A stretch of 64,000 nucleotides of DNA from Protonemura montana (Eukaryota; Arthropoda; Insecta; Plecoptera; Nemouridae). Below, piece by piece: positions 24,924 through 34,704 of the stretch. A program made the position numbers and the translations under genes. Within the stretch, counting starts at the first letter, position 1. Each line of letters opens with the position of its first letter. The notes beneath the pieces were generated by a model. It searched no databases and was not told the origin of the DNA. It saw only the letters and a program-made list of their open reading frames with translations. The stretch covers positions 15,985,021 to 16,049,020 of the forward strand of contig OX387602.1 in NCBI GenBank assembly GCA_947568835.1, read 5' to 3'.

Positions 24924-25009
24924 GTGCTGACGGGAATCGAACCCGGGACCCCGGCAATCTGATGATTATTTACAAGAGATAGTGGCTTGTACCGCACGAC
25001 CACGCGCAC
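24924..25009 (-). ncRNA. tRNA-like unit 1
   Basis: Read on the minus strand it has an A-box-like stretch (tggtcgtgcgg) and a perfect B box (GGTTCGATTCC) in a good T arm (cggg/cccg). The first four acceptor bases GTGC pair with GCAC at the 3' end. A T9 tract follows about 26 nt downstream (plus 24890-24898). The rest of the cloverleaf is poor, so this is a tRNA-derived Pol III-like unit, not a normal tRNA. Confidence 0.55.
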
Positions 25010-25108
25010 ATCTATTTACTCTGGCATTTTTATGGTATATAATTTCTTCAGACTGCAGCTACCATATGTAAATACTTTGAATGTCGTATTCCAATAATAA
25101 AATATCCT

Positions 25109-25195
25109 GGCGGTGAGCGGGATCGAACCAGGTCACAATGTAGCTTGATGGTTCCGATGTCACGACATGTCCATTGTGCTACGCAGACGGTCGCC
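25109..25195 (-). ncRNA. tRNA-like unit 2, Arg-like
   Basis: On the minus strand gcgtagcacaatggacatg resembles the D-arm of tRNA-Arg. A TCG sits where an Arg anticodon would be (gacatcggaa), and there is a perfect B box (GGTTCGATCCC). Acceptor GGCG pairs with CGCC. A T4 tract lies about 6 nt downstream (plus 25099-25102). The variable region is longer than normal, and several stems are broken. Confidence 0.5.
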
Positions 25196-25630
25196 CCTGC
25201 TGTGGTAAACTGAATATATTTTAATTTCATATCTGATGTCCCTGTTTACCGGGTTGACTATAGGCACATGTCACTGACGGCACTCAATGTATACTACGGT
25301 TGGGAGTCGCATTCTTCTTTGCGTTTCAGTGAACCATCAATTAAGAAATTCAAGATATTATGACCGACTATGACCGACTTACGCAGCGAGCAAGAACTGG
25401 ACCTGACCCCCGCACCAAGTAATGCAGGGGCAATCGTCCACTCTAAAGATACGGGCTACCACCAGTTGCCACCAGTCAGCTGATAGCGCTCTCTGCAGGG
25501 ACGCGAGCCACACCCAGTTGCTGGTATGTCGTTTTTGGAGATCACCGGCAGCATGGAGATCGCTTCACACTACATCGCCTCTGCCATGCACTATCAAAGA
25601 TTGTGCAAGCTATGTCGTGAAGAACAAAAA

Positions 25631-25709
25631 GCGGAGCGGACAGGACTCGAACGCGGTCACCCCCAAATTGCTCTTTCGAGGAGAGACTTTTCCAACCGGC
25701 CATCGAGAC
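25631..25709 (-). ncRNA. tRNA-like unit 3, Ser-like
   Basis: On the minus strand tggccggttggaaaag matches the tRNA-Ser A box. The loop cctcgaaagag holds CGA in the anticodon position, a G-rich variable arm follows, and the B box is cgttcgagtcc. A T5 tract follows directly (plus 25626-25630), the position of a Pol III terminator. It shares flanking sequence with unit 4 on both sides (tgaagaacaaaa and tgaatagcag on the plus strand), so the two arose by duplication. Confidence 0.55.
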
Positions 25710-25873
25710 AAGATAAATTTTGTTGGAACAAAGAGATACATGAATAGCAGAAGACGACTACAGTGTAATAATGAAAAGAGTCAAAAATACTTTAAGAGTT
25801 TCGATGGATGAACGAGCGATGCAATATTTGCAGCATTCAATGAATGCCAGACGCCACTTGATGAAGAACAAAA

Positions 25874-25959
25874 TAAGGATCGGGACGGATTCGAACACGA
25901 GACTATTACACATTGCTCCCCATGAAGAAGTGGCCGTACCTCACGGCCACTGAGAAGTG
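25874..25959 (-). ncRNA. tRNA-like unit 4
   Basis: On the minus strand agtggccgtgaggtacgg is a good A box and tgttcgaatcc a near-perfect B box. A T4 tract follows directly (plus 25870-25873). The acceptor stem does not pair. Flanks match those of unit 3, giving a repeat period of about 245 bp. Confidence 0.5.
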
Positions 25960-25997
25960 TTGCTACACTAGAGGAAATAACATCTACTTGAATAGCA

Positions 25998-27816
25998 GCT
26001 GGCGGGGATCACGGTACACCATCGAGAAGAGATGTAAGTTGTTTAGATGTTAGTTCCAGGCCGGCTGGATTCTTTAAATTTGATTTTCGTGCTTAAACCC
26101 ACAAATCATGGTTCCAAACATAATTTTGGGAACATTTTTAAGATCACTTTTGTAGACTTACGGAATAACATTATACGCCTGTCATTCGGGCCTCGCGACA
26201 CTGACACAAACGGGGCGCCGGTTCAACCCGTTTCAATCGCCTCTCGCTCTTTCAACGCGACACCAAAGTGAATAGTATTTTATACAACGCACTTGTGTAG
26301 CACTTGTAGCACATACAAAGAAACTGCACACTCAGGGGGCCCCAAAAATGCATGGGGTGGCCGCCTAATTGGTTTTTCTTTTAAATGTAAAGTAAAGAAG
26401 TCGAAGTAAAGTAGTAAGTGATGTTGGACAACATTTAGAAGTTACGATAAGCATGGTGGTTGATAATCGAATAAGAATTACATGAATTTCTAAATTATAA
26501 CTTCCAAATTTGCATCGTATGGGTTATTAAATTATGAGGGTTTGCATTGAGCTAACCACATATTTGCAGTGGAGCTAGACGTCGACCACGCGCTTATTTC
26601 ACATTAGCAACAATAATTATTGGCGTTTCTACGGGGAAATTAAGATTTGTATTTGTCAGCTACACGGGTCTGGCGGATTTACTCGTGCTTTGCTGTCTAC
26701 AGATTGTTGCCTGAATGATGACCCCGAGCAAGCCTAAACTCAAATTTGAAGTCTGAGCTGGCTACAGAATGTGTTTAAGAGTGATGTTTCGAACAGCTGT
26801 TGTGTCGGTATGTGTGTATCAGTATCTTGAAACAGAACAGTTCCAGAAAAAAACGGCTAAAATTACAGCGAATTAGTCATTGAATTAACATTGAAACAAT
26901 ATCCACACTTTCGAGTGTCGCAGTGCTTTGTTGGCGCTGCGTCGAGCCTAGATAGTTCGATCGCTTTGCGTTGTCATCATATTAGCTGTACTCCTACAAC
27001 ACTTTGAGTTTTGGGTGTTGGCATATTATTTTCAGAATGATAAGATCCTATGAAAATACGTAGGTACGTTATCGCAGATTTCCACTTACAAATAAATTTT
27101 TCACTAACACGTAAAAATAACACGTGCTTTTTGAATATAAGAGCAGAGAAGAGCAAACCTTTCCGGAAATGAATGATCGATTTACACTATCGCAAGAAAA
27201 AGTGGGTACGTGGGGCTAACGTGAGCTTACGCCAAAAATAACCTCTGCAGTGGGCAGAAAATGTATCGTATTCCAGACAAAGAAATCCACCAGTATGTTT
27301 TTGCCCTAGCACAAGCATTTTTCTGAGAAGTAGATAGACGATTTCAAAAAGGCTTTATTTTCAGTAATTCCAAAGGCAATTAATATTGTGTTGTAATATC
27401 GTGTTAATATCGTGTGTCGTGTTTCTACGATTTCGTAGAGTCCTGTGCCTGGTTGTAAATCGTCTATTCAATTCTATGAATCGTCGACGTGTTGATTCTT
27501 GTCGACAAATTTTTTCATTTAATTTTGGCGTGTGAGGTGCTGCCTGAGTTTTTTTTGGGGCACAAAATTTGGGTTTTGCTTCGGGCGTCCAAACCCTACA
27601 CTGTGCGTACACGACACAATCGTATCTCAAGTCGATACGTCACAGGTGTATAATTTTGGTTTAATTAATTTCAAATTGGCCATTGATCGATCATTGTATC
27701 TGTACAATCCCCATTCTCTAACGCCGGACTTGGGCGCTGCTACCAGTTTATGTGTATACAACCCTTAGTTTACCTATACACCACCTTGCATATACATTCC
27801 TTTCCTGCTTGGCGGA
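25998..27816. other. hAT interior, right part: no gene
   Basis: No supportable ORF. A fragment resembling the GC-rich subterminal sequence of the element occurs at about 26333-26360 (ggggccccaaaaatgcatgg). Otherwise AT-rich sequence without structure I can name. Confidence 0.45.
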
Positions 27817-27839
27817 CCCCCCCCCCCCCCCCCCCCCCC
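27817..27839 (+). repeat. Poly-C run (23)
   Basis: Uninterrupted cytosine tract about 56 bp inside the right terminal repeat of the hAT insertion. Confidence 0.95.
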
Positions 27840-27909
27840 AAGGCATGGGCTTTGCGGGGCCCCAAAAGTCTCATTGCCGCCGGGGCCTTTTGGAGCCAGT
27901 CCGACACTG

Positions 27910-28612
27910 GTATCTTGTAAAGGTTTGCAACAAGTTTTGCAACAAAAGTCAGAATATCACATATTTTTATCTTCCGATCGGTCCTATTTTGAGGCGTTGC
28001 CTATGCCTAAAATTCAAAAGCTATATTTTATAAAATTGTGTCAAGTAGCTGGGAACGAATGACGTTGTCAGGAAATTTAGTTTGCCTGTGAAAACTTTGA
28101 AGCAACTCGTGGTACGCGTGAGTGCCACGGGACTGCCTATACGTACGGTTAATCCAACCATGACAAGTTTCAACTGAAATAATCGTCTAAAACGAGGCGA
28201 AAATTTGTCTCTTCGTACCAGGCGAGTAGCCGACAGAAGAGTTTCGCCTGAAACCTACTGCATCGCTGTGCAAGTGACGTCACAACACGTGCTCGATCGA
28301 CCCCACCTCGTACATTCGATCGACTGAAGCTCGACTCCCATTAGCTGACCGGTTTTCGAAGTGGATCGAGGTGATAACAGCAATGGCGTCCGAGGCTGCT
28401 ATCACAGACCAAATGTTTTCCAGGCATGCAGATGCTAAATAACTGCAAATTCTCGTACTTTAATTACGGATGTTTAATTAGATTAACTGTAACTATGTTA
28501 GCATTTGTTAGATGTGAGTGTTCTTGACCAAATCAAGTCACACAGCGGGTCCAATTGCTTACGAGCCCTCCTCGAATCGTCACACCGAACGGTTTGGAGT
28601 GCTGGAAACACC
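27910..28612 (+). repeat. Left inverted arm, main part
   Basis: Reverse complement of 31194-31910 at roughly 97-99 per cent identity over long stretches, with only scattered differences. With the fragment at 22277-22327 it makes an arm of about 0.75 kb. Its inner end runs into the 5S-like head of SINE copy B. Confidence 0.9.
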
Positions 28613-28818
28613 TGTTCTCGTGAGATCACCGACGTTAAGCAACACTGCGCTGGGTCAGGTATTGGATGGGTGACCATCATACACATGATCAGTTATGTTC
28701 GGGAGTGAGGTTGGAGGAATGAAAGTTAGTACAGCAACTTCATAGCATTGCTTATCAAACACTCGACTGCATTGATTTGTGGAGGAATCCTGCTGTTCGA
28801 GTTGCACCTTCCTGAGCC
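28599..28818 (+). repeat. SINE with 5S rRNA-like head, copy B
   Basis: The head follows 5S rRNA over about 90 bases: ttctcgtgagatcaccgacg, ttaagcaacactgcgc and ttggatgggtgacc match the 5S region containing the A box, intermediate element and C box. It continues into the shared SINE body (agcaacttca, gatttgtggaggaatcctgc) and breaks off near 28818 without the 3' tail. This is a 5S-derived SINE (SINE3-like layout), not a 5S gene. Confidence 0.8.
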
Positions 28819-30353
28819 ATCCTGAAAAATATCTAAATTTCAGCCGAACTTCTCCATTTCTATTCTCACCGTTTTTACAATGCTAAATGCCAGTTAAATA
28901 AGCAGGTTAAAATGAAAACAGAAGTATCTGATGACGAATAACCATGGGGATGAGTCTCATAAATTAAGTTGGACATATTAAAACTGCCCGTTGGAAGAAA
29001 TGTTGCCCAAAGTTGTATATGCACTCCCAAGTAAATGTCATAAAGGAAAGAATTTAGATTTAGAGTTTTGTCAAAGGTTGACAAACTAACCGTTTCCAAA
29101 TTTTAACTCTTGTTTATTTTTATCTTTAAAAGTTGATGGGTTTAATGCTTATTGAATTGCAAACACTATAATACGTGTAGGCAATTTTGATCACCAACTC
29201 TCCCATCCCTATGGGGTGGTAATACAATACTACCATGTAGCAAGCGTGTTTACCTTATTCAGTGCGAAAAGATAAGATATAATTTAAAAATCATTAATGA
29301 ATGAAAAATATTAGTTACAATAAATTAAAATCAATATGAACATAACATAAAACTCTTATAGACATAAATAAACATAATAAAATAACGACGGGTCGTCTTC
29401 TGGACGCTACGTTGTTATCATTGCGCAATTAAAGTGCTCAATTACACTAGTTTACCCCGAAGTTCTTAATTCACTGATGTCTGCCACCCATTTCTCTTGT
29501 ATTTATAGCAAAATTACATTGTTTCATCATTAAAAGTCACATTAAAATTCACTGCCATCCAAAAATGAACCGTCGTCAAAATGAATTTCTGTTCATTTGG
29601 TTTTATCAAGTGTGGCATTAGCACCTGGTCACTGACAGTCCCATTGGGTGATACATCTCAGTCACAAAGATCATAATAATTCTTATAATGCTTTACTTTT
29701 TAAAACAACTTACAACCCTCGTACTACACCATGCAGTACTCCTAGTGCATGGTGGTATAAGGGCAAATGACCACCCTTTTTTATGACTAGAACTCGTACA
29801 AATTATAAAAATACTGTTTGAAAGCTCAGAAATGGTGGTAGATATATCAGCTTAGCTAAAAATTCATTTGTATTCAAAAATAAAAGCGCACATTCATCGG
29901 TATGCCCTCAAAGGCAGCGAGCGAGCGAATTGATTATTGTGGTGTAATAATATGTAGCTTCTTTTACTGCCAATCCACAAATCTAAGCCAAAGCGATTTG
30001 AGGTATGCGTAAGTTTTACCGCCCTTGGATTCGGCAGAAAAAAATCCAGAAATGGTGGTTATGGTGTCTTACCACCTGTGTTACCACCATGCCTCTTAGA
30101 GTTAACAAACAAAAAACATTTTCTTATTGGCCGTTGCCAAGCACAAAAAAAAACACAATTTCAATGACTGTTAGGTTTGTAACGGAACACTGAAAAATCG
30201 GCTCTTATATTGAAGAGTCATAGGATATATTCATAAAGTAGATTCATATGATAGTATAGTTCTGCAGAGTCAGAGCCTACTGTTGAACTGTCTGCTGAGC
30301 AAACGAGCCGGCCAACACGTGGTACGGCAGGTGCCACACGATAACACTTGCGG
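28819..30353. other. Region between the inverted arms: no gene
   Basis: AT-rich, no supportable ORF. Several tggtggta and taccacca stretches occur at 29740-30095, including a small palindrome around caccatgca/tgcatggtg at about 29728. I see no element borders. Confidence 0.45.
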
Positions 30354-30410
30354 CCATGTGCGTCCGGAAGGGGGTGCAAAGGGGGTTGCGCTTGCACCCC
30401 CCTGGAAATC
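30354..30410 (+). repeat. GC-rich repeat end, copy 1
   Basis: The motif gcgtccggaagggggtgcaa, then gcgcttgcacccccctggaa, recurs inverted at 33462-33514. The pair could be the ends of one element of about 3.15 kb or two independent copies of the same repeat. No target duplication is evident. Confidence 0.5.
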
Positions 30411-30757
30411 TTCAAACATAAAAAAATAAACACTCTATAAAGGCTGTGTTATTTCATCATTCAAAGGGCAAGTTAAACATATTCTCTCATTTAATTGATC
30501 AAAATAGTGCCATTTAAACGGAAAACGCAAAATTTGTATTGCATTCTAGAGAGGAAAGGTGAGTGACTATTTAACTTTTCCAGCGAAAAAATCGCGGCGT
30601 AATTCTATGAAACTGGGATTCTACAAGAGTTGAACTTTGCAGGTACTTACTTCCCGAAAATTTTCCCTCGTGATTCCGATTCCGCGAACCGAATTTTACA
30701 CCTAATGAAGCTTTAGTTTTCCTACCGGTCGAACCCAACTTTACGTAAGTCAGTTAT

Positions 30758-31162
30758 GTGTCGGGAGCGACTCGAGTAGGGTGGTTTGTTAGCCCGGGCG
30801 TTTTAGTTAAGTGTGCTGATTGTAAGAGTATTGATATACGCAAATTTTTTAGTGCGAGTGTGAAGAGAAAGGCGAACTATGACGCGCGTGAAATTTTTGA
30901 CAGCCATGGCAACAGCGATCGCAGTATTGAAAGTACATGTGCATCTACATCGACGACGGCGTATTCCAAAAATCCAATACCAGCCTTTGAAACTGAATGT
31001 GATCTAGGTCCTCAAGCTGCTTTGGATATTGGCCACTTCGTGCATCAGGACCTAAACGACAAACTGAGACACACGCTGATTTCAAAACCATGGTCTCCGA
31101 GTGCATATGATTACAAAGCTGACGTCCACAGTGGCGGTAGGCGAGTGTTTCGCCCAGACTAG
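30758..31162 (+). pseudogene. Transposase-like protein fragment (TTF/ZMYM-hAT type)
   Basis: A 134-residue frame whose second half (DIGHFVHQDLNDKLRHTL, then SKPWSPSAYDYKAD and GGRRVFRPD) resembles the N-terminal region of the TTF-type zinc-finger/hAT-related transposase and ZMYM1-like proteins. There this region precedes the Trp-containing zinc-finger part. The frame stops right there (TAG at 31160-31162) and no catalytic part follows, so it is a truncated relic. It lies just before the right inverted arm. The similarity is from memory of the family pattern, not a search. Confidence 0.4.
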
Positions 31163-31193
31163 TTTTCATTCAACATATTTAAAACGTGCGATC

Positions 31194-31939
31194 GGTGTTT
31201 CCAGCACGCCAAACCGTTCGGTGTGACGATTCGAGGAGGGCTCGTAAGCAATTGGACCCGCTGTGTGACTTGATTTGGTCAAGAACACTCACATCTAACA
31301 AATGCTAACATAGTTACAGTTAATCTAATTAAACATCCGTAATTAAAGTACGAGAATTTGCAGTTATTTAGCATCTGCATGCCTGGAAAACATTTGGTCT
31401 GTGATAGCAGCCTCGGACGCCATTGCTGTTATCACCTCGATCCACTTCGAAAACCGGTCAGCCAATGGGAGTCGAGCTTCAGTCGATCGAATGTACGAGG
31501 CGGGGTCGATCGAGCACGTGTTGTGACGTCACTTGCACAGCGATGCAGTAGGTTTCAGGCGATACTCTTCTGTCGGCTACTCGCCTGGTACGAAGAGACA
31601 AATTTTCGCCTCGTTTTAGACGATTATTTCAGTTGAAACCTGTCATGGTTGGATTAACCGTACGTATAGGCAGTCCCGTGGCACTCACGCGTACCACGAG
31701 TTGCTTCAAAGTTTTCACAGGCAAACTAAATTTCCTGACAACGTCATTCGTTCCCAGCTACTTGACACAATTTTATGAAATATAGCTTTTGAATTTTAGG
31801 CATAGGCAACGCCTCAAAATAGGACCGATCTGGAGATAAAACAATGTGATATTCTGACTTTTGTTGCAAAACTTGTTGCAAACCTTTACAAGATACGATA
31901 TTTTCTGCGCTTTAGTACGATCTTACCAGCGCACGCAAT
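31194..31939 (-). repeat. Right inverted arm, uninterrupted
   Basis: Inverted copy of 27910-28612 plus 22277-22327. It contains the site of the hAT insertion in its empty form (aaaatatc-GTATCTTG-taaagg when read on the minus strand). Its inner end also stops within the gctggaaacacc sequence that begins the 5S-like head in copy B. Confidence 0.9.
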
Positions 31940-32439
31940 TGCAGTTACAACGGACCGGAAGTGAATGTGCCTAAAATACTTTAGAGCCTTTGCCATCAGT
32001 GAACCAAGGGTCCGCATTCACAATATCAACCGAGCAATGTCATACTCAAAACCGAGTATGCTCACACAAAAATCTTTTTTTGAGAGGTCAAGCAATTCTC
32101 AAATAGATCTGCTCCAGTCGCTCGTTTCATACCTGTTTTACTAGAACCGGTGTTTGGACCGAAATGACCTGTCAGAGACCACTTGCTTGGCGACCCATTG
32201 ACGCACTGCCTAATCTTGTACCGCCGTTTCTCCTTAGCGACCCAGAACTGGTTTCTTGCGTATACATTTAATCGGCAGATATTTTTCTTGTCTCGTCTAA
32301 AGACGCTTCCAATCCCTTGTGCGCGAATGTTTTATTTTCATGACCCGTGAAATCCTTACTCTCCCGACTAGTCCTTGCTCACATCGCTGGTTCCTGTGGT
32401 TCGCTGGCGAACAGCGATGTGTATCATTAGTGCAGATTG
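31940..32439. other. Spacer without recognisable feature
   Basis: No ORF, repeat or RNA signal supported. Confidence 0.4.
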
Positions 32440-32836
32440 ATTGATTGATTAGTGACGTTTAACGACGCACTGTTTTGACAACGGACAATGTGGCACTGGT
32501 CTAATAGTGCCGGTAAATGAGTGAGTGATGATGAGAATGATGATTTACCTTCCTAATTAAGAAGGGAGGAGGAGAAACACGGTGCACGTAGCCTACTCCT
32601 GTCAACGAGCACTAATGGGACCACTGGCTTAACTTCCCCTCCGCAATTGACAATTGAACAATTGTCAGCAAATGAAAAAATTGAAGGACTGTACAACTCG
32701 AACCACAGGATTCCTCCACAAATCCATGCTGTCGAGAGGTTGATAAGCAAGGTGAGTTAATTTGCTGAACTAACTTTCAACCCTCAAACCTCTCTCCCGA
32801 ACAGAACTGGTCATGTGTATGATGGTCACCCATATT
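32440..32836 (-). repeat. SINE with 5S-type head, copy C
   Basis: On the minus strand it begins with the end of the 5S-like head (atgggtgaccatcatacaca), which copy B also has. It runs through the shared body (cctctcgacagcatggattt, gacaggagtaggctacgtgc, attagaccagtgccac) and ends gtgcgtcgttaaacgtcact before an (ATCA)n tail. It is the most complete body-plus-tail copy, but the 5' half of the head is missing. Confidence 0.8.
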
Positions 32837-33461
32837 TCAGAAGTAAAATCCAAAAGCTGACAACCATGTGAAATGATTTAAAGCATAGATTTAAATTGCA
32901 AATGGGGTTGGATTGTTTCGCTCGCTATGCTCATCAAACACATAAGATTTCAATCTTTTAATGTCGAAGTCGATACGGGAAAAATAACTTAATAACTACA
33001 ACTTAAAGGTAAAATTAAGTTGCAGGAGACATTTTGCATTACATGCATGCTCCCTTATGATGTCAGCGATCAGAGGCGCCGGAGCAGCGATCATATTTCA
33101 GAGATCAGCCAGATCAGTGTACTCCAGTCTGCTAGAGCCTCTCTTGCAGTCCTGGAACATCTCACACGGAGAGAGATATTGCTGCTTTTTTTACTGCCGA
33201 GTTAAATTTTAACCAGTGGACTAGTTTCCCGGCGACCAGCACTACAGCGAAATGAGTAATTCTGCTCTGGATGGGCGCGGAATTTCTGCAAGATAGCCGT
33301 CAAAAACAAGGTGTCAGTTTACCGATTCTTTTGAAATAAGGAACCTGGACCATTATTTTGTTCGCTGACAGCAAAAATTAAAAATTGATTTCGTTGCGTG
33401 GAGCGAAACAAGCACCCTGTTACGGAATGTCCTGCACAGAGGCGACAGCGAATGTTATTTC

Positions 33462-33514
33462 CAGGGGATGGCAAGCGCACCCCCTTACACCCCCCTCCGG
33501 ACGCCCAATGTCTA
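33462..33514 (-). repeat. GC-rich repeat end, copy 2
   Basis: Inverted copy of the motif at 30354-30410, with a few mismatches. Both end in a cctggaaat block. Confidence 0.5.
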
Positions 33515-33539
33515 CTTGATTTATCCTAAGCACTAGTTT

Positions 33540-33659
33540 TAAGAAAAACTATTTGAAATGGGTTTTAAATGCTAAGTAAAAGACAGCAAAATTTCCATTG
33601 TCCAAAATTTTGTTGTCCTTTACTTAGCATTCAAAACCCATTTCAAATAGTTTTTCTTA
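33540..33659. repeat. Long near-perfect hairpin (about 54-bp arms)
   Basis: taagaaaaactatttgaaat and the following bases to about 33594 pair with 33605-33659, with about three mismatches and a loop of about ten bases. It could be a small MITE/foldback element or a hairpin RNA source. No clear target duplication. Confidence 0.85.
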
Positions 33660-34449
33660 GTACAATCTTGAATTAAAGAAACACACTGATGTACCAAAAT
33701 ACCAAACCTTTTGTGAGTTCAATACAAATCGTACAATCCTGTAAAAGTTTTAACTAAAAGTACTTCAACTCAATTTGTCGAGAAAGAACCCTTAGAACGA
33801 AGGTACAAATTGATCTGACAAACCGCCACTTTGGAGTTATGAAATGATTGAAAGTTAGATTATCTCCTCTCCCCCCCCCCCCCCCATATTCATTACAAAA
33901 CTTAACACCGGATATGTTTTAAGGTTGGTTGGTTGGAAGGGTGGACGGGGTTGGTGTTTAAATTGTTCAAAACATCTCATAAACTGTCTTTAGAACTGTA
34001 TATGTTGCATTTTAAAAAACGTTTTATTTTTTGACTGAAACAAATGAGTTTAAAGCATAATCATAAACAGGACAGGTACCTGGCAATCAGGACCGTTCTG
34101 GGCTAACTGGGACATCTTGTCACCCACTCACCTTTTTTCAGCGCCACTACACTGCCCTTCATAAATTATTCATAAATCAATCATAAAAATAGCCCCGCAA
34201 ATTGTATTGTAATGCAAATTGTAGTGCAATATCGACCCGGACTAACATAATTGAACAATGATCTGTACTTAGTAGCATCAGGATATTTTCTTTCTGAACC
34301 TTTTCTACAAACTTCTGGAATATTTTAGCTAATATTTTAAAAATTCCCTTGTCAGTTTGCTACCCAGTGTCATGATTGAAAAAAATGGGGTGAAGCGTAA
34401 AGAGCAGCCACTAAGCACTAATCAAATTTCGAGATAATTTTATAATACT
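33660..34449. other. Intergenic spacer 3' of the KSPxK-repeat gene
   Basis: No gene seen. A 15-base C run lies at 33871-33885. The rest is AT-rich. Confidence 0.45.
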
Positions 34450-34455
34450 TTTATT
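34450..34455 (-). terminator. Candidate polyadenylation signal
   Basis: AATAAA on the minus strand, about 250 bases after the stop codon of the gene at 34705-38503. Confidence 0.4.
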
Positions 34456-34704
34456 CTATTTTAGGGGAGACTTGTAGCAATATTTCTTTTACTCTCGTGA
34501 TACCTGTAAGATTGCCAAAGTTGAAGAAAAATAAATTTATGTTCACATATAGCATGTTGACAATGAACAATTTGACAAAGCATTTTAGCAGTCACATTAA
34601 GACAGTACGTCATGGATGAAAATAGAACATAACTACAAGGAAAATGTTTCCCTCAGAAATTGTGTCAGTAAAAAGATTGCTACGGTATGTGTGGGAGGGC
34701 CCGA

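Larger units (their letters stand above)
22328..27909. mobile_element. hAT-type insertion, 5.58 kb, with 8-bp target duplication
   Basis: The ends are a perfect 15-bp inverted repeat: CAGTGTCGGACTGGC at 22328-22342 and its complement at 27895-27909. The 8-bp direct repeat GTATCTTG flanks it on both sides (22320-22327 and 27910-27917). The CAG-type ends and 8-bp duplication are the hallmark of hAT elements. The inverted arm at 31194-31939 carries the same site uninterrupted, with one GTATCTTG, which confirms the borders. No transposase frame is recognisable inside, so it is non-autonomous or decayed. It contains a MITE, a GC-rich hairpin chain, a tRNA-like array and simple repeats. A subterminal hairpin (ggcggca/tgccgcc) lies at about 22348-22364. 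Confidence 0.92.

Noticed and set aside
24924-25959. Functional tRNA genes
   Set aside because: Acceptor and anticodon stems do not pair properly. Only the Pol III boxes, T arms and T-tracts are preserved.
28599-28712. True 5S rRNA gene
   Set aside because: Both ends of 5S are missing or altered and the sequence runs into a SINE body shared by other copies.
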